Counted from the first letter of the stretch, positions 1 to 5,572 are shown. The stretch is DNA of 31,198 nt from a virus (IMGVR_UViG_3300005289_000075:1-31198); one strand, 5' to 3'. Notes: generated by a model from the letters alone, not told the origin. Translations and numbers: made by a program.

Positions 1-27
1 TCGATTTAAGGTTGATGGTGGTGAGTG

Positions 28-249
28 TTACGAGCTGTAAAGCGCACGGTCGTGCGCTTTATGGGCTGCATCGGTGTGTGGTCTGTCCGGCGCTGATCTC
101 CCGCATTGGCGCCTGACTCGATATGCCTCAGTAGCTGCCAAGCGAGGTGCGGCTTGCGCATCAGCCTGCGCATTCAGATCACACACCGATGCAGCCTGGT
201 GATGGGGAACCAGGTAGATCGGGCAGTTTTCGTCAGGCTGACGTGGCAC
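28..249 (-). CDS. Possible small early protein, unknown function (73 aa)
   Basis: A GTG-started reading frame begins 8 bases past the stop of the upstream minus-strand gene (257-529), so translational coupling is possible. The N-terminal part (for example CPIYLVPHHQAASV) reads like protein. The rest is basic and low in hydrophobic residues, and it runs through both arms of an inverted repeat (64-85 and 175-196) and ends in the hairpin at 39-60. No convincing Shine-Dalgarno is seen. It may be a real distal gene of the leftward operon or an open frame by chance in GC-rich DNA. I recognise no family. Confidence 0.25.
   Translation of the reverse strand: MPRQPDENCPIYLVPHHQAASVCDLNAQADAQAAPRLAATEAYRVRRQCGRSAPDRPHTDAAHKAHDRALYSS
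39..60. terminator. Perfect 10-bp hairpin, probable end of the leftward operon
   Basis: AAAGCGCACG at 39-48 and CGTGCGCTTT at 51-60 are perfect reverse complements with a 2-base centre. Read on either strand the stem ends in TTT. It lies downstream of the minus-strand early genes, where a leftward terminator is expected. The T-tract is short, so it may be weak or may be an RNA-stabilising end. Confidence 0.5.
64..196. repeat. 22-bp inverted repeat with 89-bp spacer
   Basis: Positions 64-85 and 175-196 are reverse complements at 21 of 22 positions (core ATCGGTGTGTGG / the complementary arm CACACACCGAT). The arms lie just downstream of the 257-529 gene. No transposase and no target duplication are seen, so this is not called an insertion sequence. 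Confidence 0.7.
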
Positions 250-256
250 TGGTTGT

Positions 257-529
257 TCAGTCGTCTTCGCCTTGGGCCAACATCTTTTCGATGTCGGCGG
301 CTGCCGGCTTCTTCCAGTTCTTGATCTGGCCTGTTTCCAGGTCGATGTTCAGGATCAGGTAGTCGCCGTAGTGCTCGCCGGGGAAGAAGTCAGGTACATA
401 CCCTTCGTAACTGCCCACCTCGTCGCCCTGCGCGTCCTGGAGACCAGCCGCAAAGCCGTCGCGCACCTTGATGTGAAGGCGAAGCTCGGTTACGTCGACC
501 TGAACCGTTTTCTGTTGGTTGATCTGCAT
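257..529 (-). CDS. Conserved small early phage protein, unknown function (90 aa)
   Basis: The ATG at 529 is preceded by GGAG with 8 bases between, which fixes the start. The protein is acidic and has no membrane segment or signal peptide. Residues about 1-30 alternate hydrophobic and polar (VDVTELRLHIKVRDGF), and the middle has a run of aromatic residues and Gly (GSYEGYVPDFFPGEHYGDYL), suggesting a small beta-rich domain. The C-terminus is a short helical acidic tail. It is the first well-supported gene of the transcript starting at the leftward promoter 1065-1093, the position where lambdoid phages carry N and accessory early genes. It has no Arg-rich N-terminus, so it does not look like an N antiterminator. 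I do not recognise a named family; it resembles hypothetical proteins common in Pseudomonas phages. Confidence 0.75.
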   Translation of the reverse strand: MQINQQKTVQVDVTELRLHIKVRDGFAAGLQDAQGDEVGSYEGYVPDFFPGEHYGDYLILNIDLETGQIKNWKKPAAADIEKMLAQGEDD

Positions 530-777
530 GCTTTGTTCTCCAGTGGATTCCCCCTGATGGGCCCCGCTTGAGGCCCACCGGGGAATCGTCTGGCGTCACC
601 GCCTCAGATGGCAGCTCTGCACTCGGTGCGTTGGCCTTGGGCTTCCCTCGCATCGCCTTCAATCTGAATACGGCGGTGGTCGTTGGGGATCATGTTGCTC
701 CGCGCTTGAGTGCAGCCCGTTGGCCGGCTGAGTAGGGCACGTATGCGCGGATTGCCGACCCGTTTTGTCGGCTGGAC

Positions 778-789
778 TTAATGCTTCAT
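778..789 (-). other. Minigene Met-Lys-His behind AGGAGG
   Basis: AGGAGG (799-804, minus strand) is followed after 9 bases by ATG AAG CAT TAA. The Shine-Dalgarno is among the strongest in the window, yet only three codons follow. The same frame can be read from an upstream ATG (825-823) as a 15-residue basic peptide. Either a translated minigene or a remnant of a decayed gene. Confidence 0.4.
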
Positions 790-876
790 TGGCAGGTTCC
801 TCCTATGGTTTTTGATCCGCGCCATGCTCGTCGCCGGGTTTCCCCACCACTGCCTGCTGCAGCTACTGGCTACGCA

Positions 877-891
877 TCAGGTGGCTCGCAT
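877..891 (-). other. Minigene Met-Arg-Ala-Thr behind GGAGGA
   Basis: GGAGGA (901-906, minus strand) is followed after 9 bases by ATG CGA GCC ACC TGA. The layout and spacing match the second minigene at 778-789. Confidence 0.4.
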
Positions 892-965
892 GGTTTGGCG
901 TCCTCCCATGAGGGGAGTCCGGCAGCTATCCAGAGGCTGCGTGGTCGACGACTTAGCTTGTCCCG

Positions 966-985
966 ACCCAGGTAATGGCCTGGGT
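966..985 (-). promoter_or_regulatory. Hairpin downstream of boxA in the leftward leader
   Basis: ACCCAGG and CCTGGGT form a 7-bp stem with a 6-base loop, 28 bases after the boxA on the minus strand. In lambda nut sites a boxB hairpin follows boxA closely. The distance here is larger, so a boxB role is uncertain. Confidence 0.4.
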
Positions 986-1012
986 GCGTCGAGGTGGTCA
1001 CGTCTGGTTGTG

Positions 1013-1021
1013 TAAAGAGCG
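1013..1021 (-). promoter_or_regulatory. boxA-like antitermination site (CGCTCTTTA)
   Basis: The minus strand reads CGCTCTTTA about 40 bases downstream of the expected leftward transcription start. This matches the boxA consensus of lambda nut and rRNA leaders, where NusB/NusE bind the nascent RNA. Confidence 0.5.
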
Positions 1022-1064
1022 GTGGCTGCCGGAGCTGCCCGCCGAGGTGATCGGCGTTGAGGGG

Positions 1065-1093
1065 ATTTAAGCAAGCTGAAATTCCAAGGTCAA
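1065..1093 (-). promoter_or_regulatory. Leftward early promoter (PL)
   Basis: On the minus strand, TTGACC (1088-1093) and TTAAAT (1065-1070) are separated by exactly 17 bases, a near-consensus sigma-70 promoter. One operator covers the -10 and a second covers the -35, so bound repressor would block RNA polymerase. Confidence 0.75.
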
Positions 1094-1126
1094 GCATGCT
1101 GAATAAATATTTTCAGTAAGCTGAAA
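1066..1126. promoter_or_regulatory. Three repressor operators at PL (OL1-OL3)
   Basis: Three 16-bp sites start at 1066 (TTTAAGCAAGCTGAAA), 1089 (GTCAAGCATGCTGAAT) and 1111 (TTTCAGTAAGCTGAAA). Their start spacing is 23 and 22 bases, about two helical turns, so dimers would sit on the same face. They match the perfect palindrome at 2300-2315. The motif is the best candidate for the CI/Cro binding site. Confidence 0.75.
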
Positions 1127-1134
1127 TTAGCAAG

Positions 1135-1160
1135 CAAAAAAAGACCCGCTCAAAGCGGGC
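1135..1160 (-). terminator. Intrinsic terminator after the DUF1654 gene
   Basis: On the minus strand CCCGCT-loop-AGCGGG is followed by TCTTTTTTT. It comes 9 bases after the stop of the 1169-1420 gene and before the PL operators, so that gene is a separate transcription unit. Confidence 0.85.
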
Positions 1161-1168
1161 CCGTGGCA

Positions 1169-1420
1169 TCAAATCTCAGTGAATTCACACCACCCGATTC
1201 GGATCACACCTGATTCCAAGCGCTCAACCCTTATCCCCGTCGTTTCCTCGATGTCAGCGAGAATCCTGGCCCAATCTGCCCTTGACTCTTCTGGCGCGGG
1301 CGTAAGCTCAACGAACTGACGCTTTTGCACATGTGGCGATGAAATGGCCTGCTGTATTCGATATCCGAGGCGCTCATAGGAGCGAGAGGGCGAATGTGAG
1401 AATGCGAGGGGCAGCATCAT
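1169..1420 (-). CDS. DUF1654 family protein, LexA-boxed
   Basis: A protein of 83 residues; GGAG lies 6 bases before tandem ATGs at 1420-1415. Residues about 13-80 carry the DUF1654 pattern known from Pseudomonas: SYERLGYRIQ, then a short helix with QKR, then the acidic stretch ESRADWARILADIEETTGI, then VIRIGW near the C-terminus. Function is unknown. It is a small soluble protein without signal or membrane segments. It stands alone between the repressor gene and the PL operators, with a LexA box 15 bases upstream of the start codon and its own terminator. That predicts induction by DNA damage independently of CI. Its position is that of the rex genes of lambda, but it shows no Rex similarity. 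Family assignment is from memory of the family pattern. Confidence 0.8.
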   Translation of the reverse strand: MMLPLAFSHSPSRSYERLGYRIQQAISSPHVQKRQFVELTPAPEESRADWARILADIEETTGIRVERLESGVIRIGWCEFTEI

Positions 1421-1434
1421 TGGAACTCCTTGTA

Positions 1435-1450
1435 CTGTATGTGCATACAG
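1435..1450. promoter_or_regulatory. LexA box (SOS operator)
   Basis: CTGTATGTGCATACAG fits the gamma-proteobacterial LexA consensus CTGT-N8-ACAG with 7-bp palindromic arms. It lies between the DUF1654 start codon (1420) and possible minus-strand promoter elements (-35 TTGAAA at 1471-1476, -10 GATAAC at 1450-1455, spacing 15). Confidence 0.85.
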
Positions 1451-1540
1451 TTATCTTGCCGCGTGTATTTTTTCAAGTCACCTCAATGCGTAATCCACCT
1501 ATACGTGTAAACAATTGGCACAGGTACAGCCTGCCAGGAC

Positions 1541-1571
1541 AAAAAAAAGCCCGGCTCTAGGCCAGGCTTTT
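1541..1571 (-). terminator. Intrinsic terminator of the repressor gene
   Basis: On the minus strand a GCC(T)GGC / GCC(G)GGC stem with a 5-base loop is followed by eight T. It lies 16 bases past the repressor stop and separates the repressor unit from the DUF1654 unit. Confidence 0.85.
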
Positions 1572-1586
1572 CGCGGGGAGGAGAGG

Positions 1587-2234
1587 TTAGAGCTTCATCA
1601 TCGCACGAACAACGACGCCGACAATGCGACAACCTTCCGCACACATCTCGACTGGATACGCAGGATTCAGCGGCTTCAAGAATCGCCTTCCGCCATCCTC
1701 AACTAACTTCTTGAACGTTGCTTCATTGCTGTCAGCGAGCTTTGCAACGACTAGCTTTCCTGAGATCGCTTCCACCTCAGTATCAACTAGGATCATCATT
1801 CCTTCGGTGATGCTGGTGCCTACCGGCGAGGTCATTGAGTCACCTTTGACCTCAAGCCAAAATGCAACGCCTTTCGAGTCGTAGTCGGACACTTCGTAGC
1901 GGTCCGAGAACCCCGGGGGAAATGGCTCAACAGCTTCGGCCCATGAGCCGGCTGCCACCCAGCTTATTACGGGGTAACGAAACGACATCTTGGGTTGCGG
2001 TATGGCCTCGACATTGGTCTCCTCGACTTCGGGACCCTCGCCGATCGCCAGCCACTCCGCTCGGAACCCAGTCGCTTTGGCGAGGGCGAAGAGGTTCTCA
2101 GGCCTGATGCTTTTGCTTTCGCCTGTAATCCACTGGGTTACGGCTGAGTTTGCGACGCCGCAAGCGGCTGCAACTTCGCCTTTTCTCATGCCGCTGACCG
2201 CAATGGCTTTGGCTATTCGTTCGTGTCGTTCCAT
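1587..2234 (-). CDS. CI-type repressor, helix-turn-helix plus S24 autoprotease
   Basis: A protein of 215 residues. Residues 5-65 are a Cro/CI-type helix-turn-helix (MRKGEVAAACGVANSAVTQW). Residues about 85-210 are a LexA/CI-like peptidase S24 domain. The cleavage site is Ala95-Gly96 (SWVAAGSW), the nucleophile Ser133 (KGDSM) and the general base Lys175 (ATFKKL), all intact. It should bind the palindromic operators at 1066-1126 and 2243-2315 as dimers, hold lysogeny, and undergo RecA-stimulated self-cleavage after DNA damage. The ATG at 2234 has no visible Shine-Dalgarno; lambda cI made from PRM is leaderless, and the same may hold here. It diverges from the Cro-like gene at 2344. Confidence 0.92.
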   Translation of the reverse strand: MERHERIAKAIAVSGMRKGEVAAACGVANSAVTQWITGESKSIRPENLFALAKATGFRAEWLAIGEGPEVEETNVEAIPQPKMSFRYPVISWVAAGSWAEAVEPFPPGFSDRYEVSDYDSKGVAFWLEVKGDSMTSPVGTSITEGMMILVDTEVEAISGKLVVAKLADSNEATFKKLVEDGGRRFLKPLNPAYPVEMCAEGCRIVGVVVRAMMKL

Positions 2235-2242
2235 GCGCTGAG

Positions 2243-2273
2243 TTTAAGTTAACTGAATTTAAGTATGCAGTTC
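2243..2273. promoter_or_regulatory. Repressor operators next to the repressor start
   Basis: TTTAAGTTAACTGAAT at 2243-2258 is a clear copy of the operator; TTTAAGTATGCAGTTC at 2258-2273 is a degenerate, abutting copy. They lie 9 to 39 bases upstream of the repressor ATG, so they are placed to control the repressor promoter. I could not fix a good PRM. Confidence 0.6.
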
Positions 2274-2287
2274 GCAGAATGGCGTCA

Positions 2288-2316
2288 TTGACTATGTTCT
2301 TTCAGCATGCTGAAAT
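2288..2316 (+). promoter_or_regulatory. Rightward early promoter (PR)
   Basis: TTGACT (2288-2293) and TGAAAT (2311-2316) are spaced by 17 bases. The best operator of the window occupies the spacer and the edge of the -10, as expected for a repressor-controlled PR. The start would be near 2323, ahead of the Cro-like gene. Confidence 0.65.
2300..2315. promoter_or_regulatory. Consensus operator, perfect 16-bp palindrome
   Basis: TTTCAGCATGCTGAAA is fully palindromic. Shared half-site CTGAAA also occurs in the sites at 1066-1126 and 2243-2258, which supports a common DNA-binding protein. Confidence 0.8.
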
Positions 2317-2343
2317 TCACGAACGCACCATCGAGGAAGCGCA

Positions 2344-2568
2344 ATGAAAACGCGTGACGCTGCTAACCATTTCGGCAGCAAGAAAAAGCTCGCCGACGCG
2401 CTAGGTATTCAGCCAAGCGCAGTGACCATGTGGGGGGAGCTCGTTCCGATCTCTCGCCAGTACCAGCTCCAAGTTCTCTCAGACGGAAAGCTTATGGCTG
2501 ATGCAAAGCCGTCTGCCGAGGAATGCCAGAAGTGTGACAGGACTGGCATTGCGCCAGTAGATGACTGA
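2344..2568 (+). CDS. Cro-like transcriptional regulator
   Basis: A protein of 74 residues beginning at ATG 2344 behind GAGGAAG. Residues about 8-35 form a Cro-type helix-turn-helix (KKKLADALGIQPSAVTMWG) in which a helix selects DNA by the sequence after GIQ. The family has about 60-75 residues, so the length fits. The C-terminal third holds CxxC (ECQKCDRTG), which Cro proteins usually lack. It is divergent from the S24 repressor across the operator cluster, the classic cI-cro arrangement, and should favour lytic growth by competing for the same operators. Confidence 0.82.
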   Translation: MKTRDAANHFGSKKKLADALGIQPSAVTMWGELVPISRQYQLQVLSDGKLMADAKPSAEECQKCDRTGIAPVDD

Positions 2569-2606
2569 AACACCTGCGGATCCATCCAGTACTGGAAAGG
2601 CAGGCG

Positions 2607-2637
2607 AAAAAAAACCGCCTGGCAGGGCGGCTTCTCT
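2607..2637. terminator. Hairpin after cro (tR1-like)
   Basis: CCGCC (2615-2619) and GGCGG (2626-2630) form a stem preceded by eight A and followed by CTTCTCT. It has a strong T-tract only on the minus strand; on the plus strand it is weak. Its place just after cro matches tR1 of lambda, where a leaky stop lowers downstream expression. Confidence 0.45.
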
Positions 2638-2659
2638 ACAACAAACATCGAGGTCGATT

Positions 2660-3406
2660 ATGCACTCCGCAATCGATGCCAGCAATACCAAGCTTGTTGC
2701 GTTAGCTGTTGGCGATTCGCCAAAACTGGCGCATCAGTTCATGTCTACCCGCGAGATCGCGCAACTCACTGGCAAGAGCCATGACAACGTGCTTCGTGAT
2801 GCACGACGCCTGGTCGCAGAGGGTGTCCTCAAATCTGAGGAGACCCCATACACCCATCCACAAAACGGCCAATCCTATCCAGAGTTCCTGCTGAGTCAGC
2901 GCGATACCTTGGTGCTGGTATCCGGTTACAACTCCCAACTGCGTGCCAGGATTATCGACCGGTGGCAGGATCTTGAGGCGAGGGTAGTTGCCCAGGTCCG
3001 AATCCCCCAAACCTTCGCTGAGGCGCTGCGACTGGCTGCCGATCAAGCAGAGCAGAACCTTCAGCTGCAGCAGGTCATCCAGAAACAAGCCCCGAAAGTC
3101 GCGGCCATCAAGCGTTTGGCTTCTGCTTGCGGGGCCATCTGCATCACTGATGCGGCCAAGCAGCTGCAGGTTGCCCCGTCGAAGTTGTTCGACTGGCTGG
3201 AGCAGAATCGCTGGATCTTCCGCCGCAAGGGCTCGAAGCGATGGATCGCTTATCAGCCTCGCATCACCTCGGGGCTTATGAAGCACAAGGTGACAGCCCT
3301 GAAACCTGACCCTGAAACAGGTATCGAGCGCGCCGCGTTTGATCCTCTGGTGACCCCGAAAGGGCTTGCGCGTCTTGCTGAATTAAAGGCTGGGGGTTCG
3401 CTGTGA
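2660..3406 (+). CDS. Rha family regulator with KilAC C-terminal domain
   Basis: I chose ATG 2660 (GAGGTCG 6 bases upstream) over an in-frame ATG at 2561, which overlaps cro and runs through a hairpin; the product is 248 residues. Residues about 20-100 match the Rha domain: MSTREIAQLTGKSHDNVLRD, then SYPEFLLSQRDTLVLVSGYN, then RARIIDRWQDLE. Residues about 115-150 are a helical linker (QAEQNLQLQQVIQKQ). Residues about 150-245 match the phage antirepressor KilAC DNA-binding domain (AAKQLQVAPSKLFDWLEQN, then RRKGSKRW). Rha proteins interfere with phage growth in hosts lacking IHF, and KilAC/ANT proteins act as antirepressors, so a regulatory role early in infection is likely. It is the first gene after cro. 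The stop overlaps the next start (GTGA). Confidence 0.85.
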   Translation: MHSAIDASNTKLVALAVGDSPKLAHQFMSTREIAQLTGKSHDNVLRDARRLVAEGVLKSEETPYTHPQNGQSYPEFLLSQRDTLVLVSGYNSQLRARIIDRWQDLEARVVAQVRIPQTFAEALRLAADQAEQNLQLQQVIQKQAPKVAAIKRLASACGAICITDAAKQLQVAPSKLFDWLEQNRWIFRRKGSKRWIAYQPRITSGLMKHKVTALKPDPETGIERAAFDPLVTPKGLARLAELKAGGSL

Positions 3407-4146
3407 GCGTACAAGCCATGACCTGGGCCCTGGCTATTCCGAAGTCCTCTCTAGAGAACCCTGCGGCTCGTCACGTCCTGCTCTGCCTAGCCAACTATGC
3501 CGGCAGCGATGGCCGCGGCGCCTTCCCGTCGGCTGCCACGCTATCCGAGGACACCGGCCTGTCCGAGCGCACCATCCGCCTAAAGCTCGACGAGCTGGAA
3601 GCGGCTGGCTGGATCGTCGCTGGAAACCAGGCTATCGCGGCTGCTTACATCGACCGCCGTGATCGCCGTCCCACTGTGTACGACCTTCAACTTAAGCGAG
3701 GTGCATCTGCTGCACCTCGTAGAGAACGGGGTGCAGCAAACCGCACGGGGTGCACTTCACAGCATAACGGGGTGCAGGAAAACGCAGAACGGGGTGCAGC
3801 AGCTGCACCCAATACGTCAGTTAACCAATCTACTCACTCTCTGCGCGAGCCATTCGAGATGTTCCTGGAGTGGGTGCCGGATCAGGACCTGCTAAAAGCG
3901 TATGCACTCCGTTCGGGGCTCACCCTGGACAACTTCGGCTCCAACGCAATCGCCGGATTCGTGCTGCACCACGACGCGAAGGGCTTGGCGCAGACCGAGA
4001 AGCAATGGCTCGCCGCCTTGGTCAACTGGGTGAAATTGGACTTGGCCCGGGCAGCTCGATCCGCCACCGGAAAACCGAGCGCGCAGCAATCGAGCACTTT
4101 CGATGATGACGACACGTCATGGCTCAACGGGGGGAATGACCAATGA
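3403..4146 (+). CDS. Replication initiator, O-like (winged helix plus DnaT-like domain)
   Basis: A protein of 247 residues starting at GTG 3403 inside the previous stop. Residues about 20-80 are a winged helix-turn-helix (FPSAATLSEDTGLSERTIRL, then a wing KLDELEAAGWIV). Residues 98-140 form a low-complexity linker encoded by the iteron cluster 3698-3810. Residues about 150-215 resemble the DnaT DNA-binding domain (FEMFLEWVPD, then ALVNWVKLDLARAAR). It is the counterpart of lambda O: it should bind the origin and recruit the loader encoded next (4143). The stop overlaps that next gene by 4 bases. Assignment rests on domain pattern, gene order and the internal repeats. Confidence 0.8.
   Translation: MSVQAMTWALAIPKSSLENPAARHVLLCLANYAGSDGRGAFPSAATLSEDTGLSERTIRLKLDELEAAGWIVAGNQAIAAAYIDRRDRRPTVYDLQLKRGASAAPRRERGAANRTGCTSQHNGVQENAERGAAAAPNTSVNQSTHSLREPFEMFLEWVPDQDLLKAYALRSGLTLDNFGSNAIAGFVLHHDAKGLAQTEKQWLAALVNWVKLDLARAARSATGKPSAQQSSTFDDDDTSWLNGGNDQ
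3698..3810. repeat. Iterons flanked by inverted repeats: candidate phage origin
   Basis: CGGGGTGCA occurs four times in direct orientation at 3727, 3746, 3768 and 3790 (start spacing 19, 22, 22). The cluster is bounded by GAGGTGCA/TGCACCTC (3698-3718) and GGGTGCA/TGCACCC (3792-3810), each with a 5-base loop. All share the core GGTGCA. Iterons inside the initiator gene are the arrangement of lambda ori within O. Confidence 0.75.
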
Positions 4147-4826
4147 ATCAGGTAGCCACCATCACCCATGGCCTTTGGGCCAAAGTTCAAACCGGCCAGT
4201 ACATTCCTGCTGGGGATACGCTTCCCGCCGAGATCAAGGCCGAGCTCGATCGCAAAACTGCTGCAGTGATCAATCGGCTGTTCCGTGATCTGCGCACCAT
4301 CTTCAGCGCGTGGAAACAGGCCTGGCCGGACATGAGCACGTACAAGGCCGCCAAGCAACAGTGGCTGACGGCGTTCCTCGAGGCAGGTATTAACACCCCC
4401 GAGCAACTGCAGTTCGGCCTGATGCGCTGCCGCCAGTCAGGACGTGAGTTCATTCCTGCGCCCGGCAAGTTCATCGAGTGGTGTCAACCATCGCCGGAGA
4501 TGCTTGGCCTCCCAACCTTGGCGGCCGCATTTCGCGAAGCTACTCGAAACGCCCATCCTGCGATGGCTGGCCAGGGGGGCTGGAGCCACGATGCTGTGTG
4601 GCACGCGGCCAAGGAGTGCGGCTTCGAGAACCTCAACAAACTGCCATCCGATGCCTCCTCGAAGCTGTTCGAGCGCAACTACACCATCGCCGTCCGCCGA
4701 ATCATGGCCGCAGAACCGCTGCAGAAGATGCCGCTGGCACTTCCCGCCGAGGTTTCCGGTAGTCGGACGCCAGAGGTCGGCAACAACGCCCTGGCGGCCA
4801 TGCGCGCCCGCCTTGCAGGCCGTTGA
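4143..4826 (+). CDS. Lambda P-like replication protein
   Basis: A protein of 227 residues; the ATG overlaps the stop of the O-like gene. It matches the lambda P family: AVINRLFRDLRTIFSAWKQAWP around residues 38-59, KQQWLTAFLEAGINTPEQL around 70-88, and the strongly conserved GREFIPAPGKFIEWC around 97-111. Lambda P delivers the host replicative helicase DnaB to the O-bound origin and then releases it through chaperones; the same role is inferred. The C-terminus (about 180-227) is less conserved. Being an O-P pair, it makes replication dependent on host DnaB. Confidence 0.88.
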   Translation: MNQVATITHGLWAKVQTGQYIPAGDTLPAEIKAELDRKTAAVINRLFRDLRTIFSAWKQAWPDMSTYKAAKQQWLTAFLEAGINTPEQLQFGLMRCRQSGREFIPAPGKFIEWCQPSPEMLGLPTLAAAFREATRNAHPAMAGQGGWSHDAVWHAAKECGFENLNKLPSDASSKLFERNYTIAVRRIMAAEPLQKMPLALPAEVSGSRTPEVGNNALAAMRARLAGR

Positions 4827-4850
4827 ACCCATCCGCTAGGAGCTTGATCT

Positions 4851-5147
4851 ATGCGTCAAACGAAGTTGACCAAGGCCGCGCGCGGACGGGAATGCCAGGT
4901 GCGCATCCCTGGAGTGTGCAACGGCAATCCCGAGACCACCGTCCTCGCTCACTACCGCCTGGCCGGCACCTGCGGTGTGGGAAAGAAACCGCACGACATG
5001 CAAGGCGCCTGGTGCTGCAGCGCTTGCCATGACGCCTGCGACGGGCGCAGCAAGGCTGTGGATCGCGACACTGCCCGCCAGTACCACGCCGAGGGTGTCA
5101 TGCGCACCCAGGCGGCGCTGATCAACGAGGGGGTTCTGGTCGCATGA
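4851..5147 (+). CDS. YbcO-like (DUF1364) phage nuclease-domain protein
   Basis: A protein of 98 residues with AGGAG upstream of ATG 4851. It follows the DUF1364/YbcO pattern of lambdoid prophages almost throughout: KAARGRECQVRIPGVCNGNP (residues 7-26), LAHYRLAGTCGVGKKPHD, then CSACHDACDGR, then GVMRTQ and INEGVL at the end. Cys and His residues are placed for a metal-binding HNH-like fold. In E. coli this gene sits in the nin region beside RusA/Q genes; the same position between the replication genes and the Q-position gene is seen here. The precise substrate is not known to me. The stop overlaps the next gene by 4 bases. Confidence 0.88.
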   Translation: MRQTKLTKAARGRECQVRIPGVCNGNPETTVLAHYRLAGTCGVGKKPHDMQGAWCCSACHDACDGRSKAVDRDTARQYHAEGVMRTQAALINEGVLVA

Positions 5148-5572
5148 ATGCTCCCGCCCCTAGCCCGTTCAAGGCCAAACCGGCTCGCGCCAAGCCCGTC
5201 GACAGGGAAGGGCAGGAGCAGGCCGCGCTAATGAAAGAGCTCCAGTTGCGCTACCCGCAGGCGTACAAGCTGATCTACCACGTGCCGAACGGCGGGCACC
5301 GAATCAAGGCCGTGGCTGCCAAGCTCAAGGGGCAGGGCGTCAAAGCTGGCGTGCCCGACCTGGTGCTTCCGATGGCGCGTGGTGGGTACTTCGGGCTGTA
5401 CATCGAGTTCAAGGCCAAGCCGCCCTTCGATGCCCCGGTGTCGCCCAGTCAGGATGCCTTCCTGCAGCTGCTGACGAACGAGAACTACCTGGCCATCGTG
5501 TGCCGCGGGAACATCGACGCCGTCGAGGCCATCCGCGCCTATCTGCTGCTGCCCGCCACGGTGGCTGCATGA
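5144..5572 (+). CDS. VRR-NUC domain nuclease
   Basis: A protein of 142 residues starting at ATG 5144. The VRR-NUC (PD-(D/E)xK superfamily) motifs are in order: Glu25 in GQEQAALM, HVPNGGHR at 46-53, GVPDLVLP with Asp72, YIEFKAK with Glu88 and Lys90, and Gln103 in SPSQ. This stand-alone phage form is about 90-150 residues, so length fits. Some VRR-NUC enzymes cut Holliday junctions or flaps, and a recombination or branch-resolving role in the nin-like region is plausible. The stop overlaps the integrase start (ATGA). Confidence 0.85.
   Translation: MNAPAPSPFKAKPARAKPVDREGQEQAALMKELQLRYPQAYKLIYHVPNGGHRIKAVAAKLKGQGVKAGVPDLVLPMARGGYFGLYIEFKAKPPFDAPVSPSQDAFLQLLTNENYLAIVCRGNIDAVEAIRAYLLLPATVAA

Larger units (their letters stand above)
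530..1060 (-). other. Long leader of the leftward transcript, mostly non-coding
   Basis: About 530 bases lie between the leftward promoter and the first solid gene. No frame here has both a good start signal and protein-like composition. Visible elements on the minus strand are a boxA (1013-1021), a 7-bp hairpin (966-985), a CTCCC/GGGAG hairpin (903-917), a GCCGAC/GTCGGC hairpin (754-772), and two minigenes behind strong Shine-Dalgarno sequences (877-891 and 778-789). A 29-codon frame at 604-693 has a GGAG only 4 bases from its ATG and is doubtful. The stretch looks like a regulatory leader, perhaps for antitermination. Confidence 0.55.

Noticed and set aside
390-662. Minus-strand open frame of 90 codons
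   Set aside because: Its second half is a shadow of the better-supported gene 257-529, its composition is Arg/Gly/Ser-rich, and its start lacks a good ribosome site.
604-693. 29-codon minus-strand frame in the PL leader
   Set aside because: GGAG is only 4 bases from its ATG, and the peptide has no recognisable pattern. Mentioned in the leader entry only.
781-1015. Plus-strand frames opposite the PL leader
   Set aside because: No ribosome site, Arg/Ser-rich low-information protein, wrong strand for this operon.
870-1097. Minus-strand frames with basic, N-like composition (starts at 1074 and 1097)
   Set aside because: Their starts lie upstream of the PL transcription start, one is a TTG without a ribosome site, and composition fits GC-rich noise. 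Not evidence for an N antiterminator.
2561-2659. Upstream in-frame start for the Rha/KilAC gene
   Set aside because: It overlaps cro, reads through a hairpin with an A8 tract and gives a low-complexity extension. ATG 2660 has a good Shine-Dalgarno.
3698-3810. Possible CRISPR-like repeat
   Set aside because: Only four short 9-base units inside a coding gene with 10-13 base gaps. Fits initiator iterons, not CRISPR.
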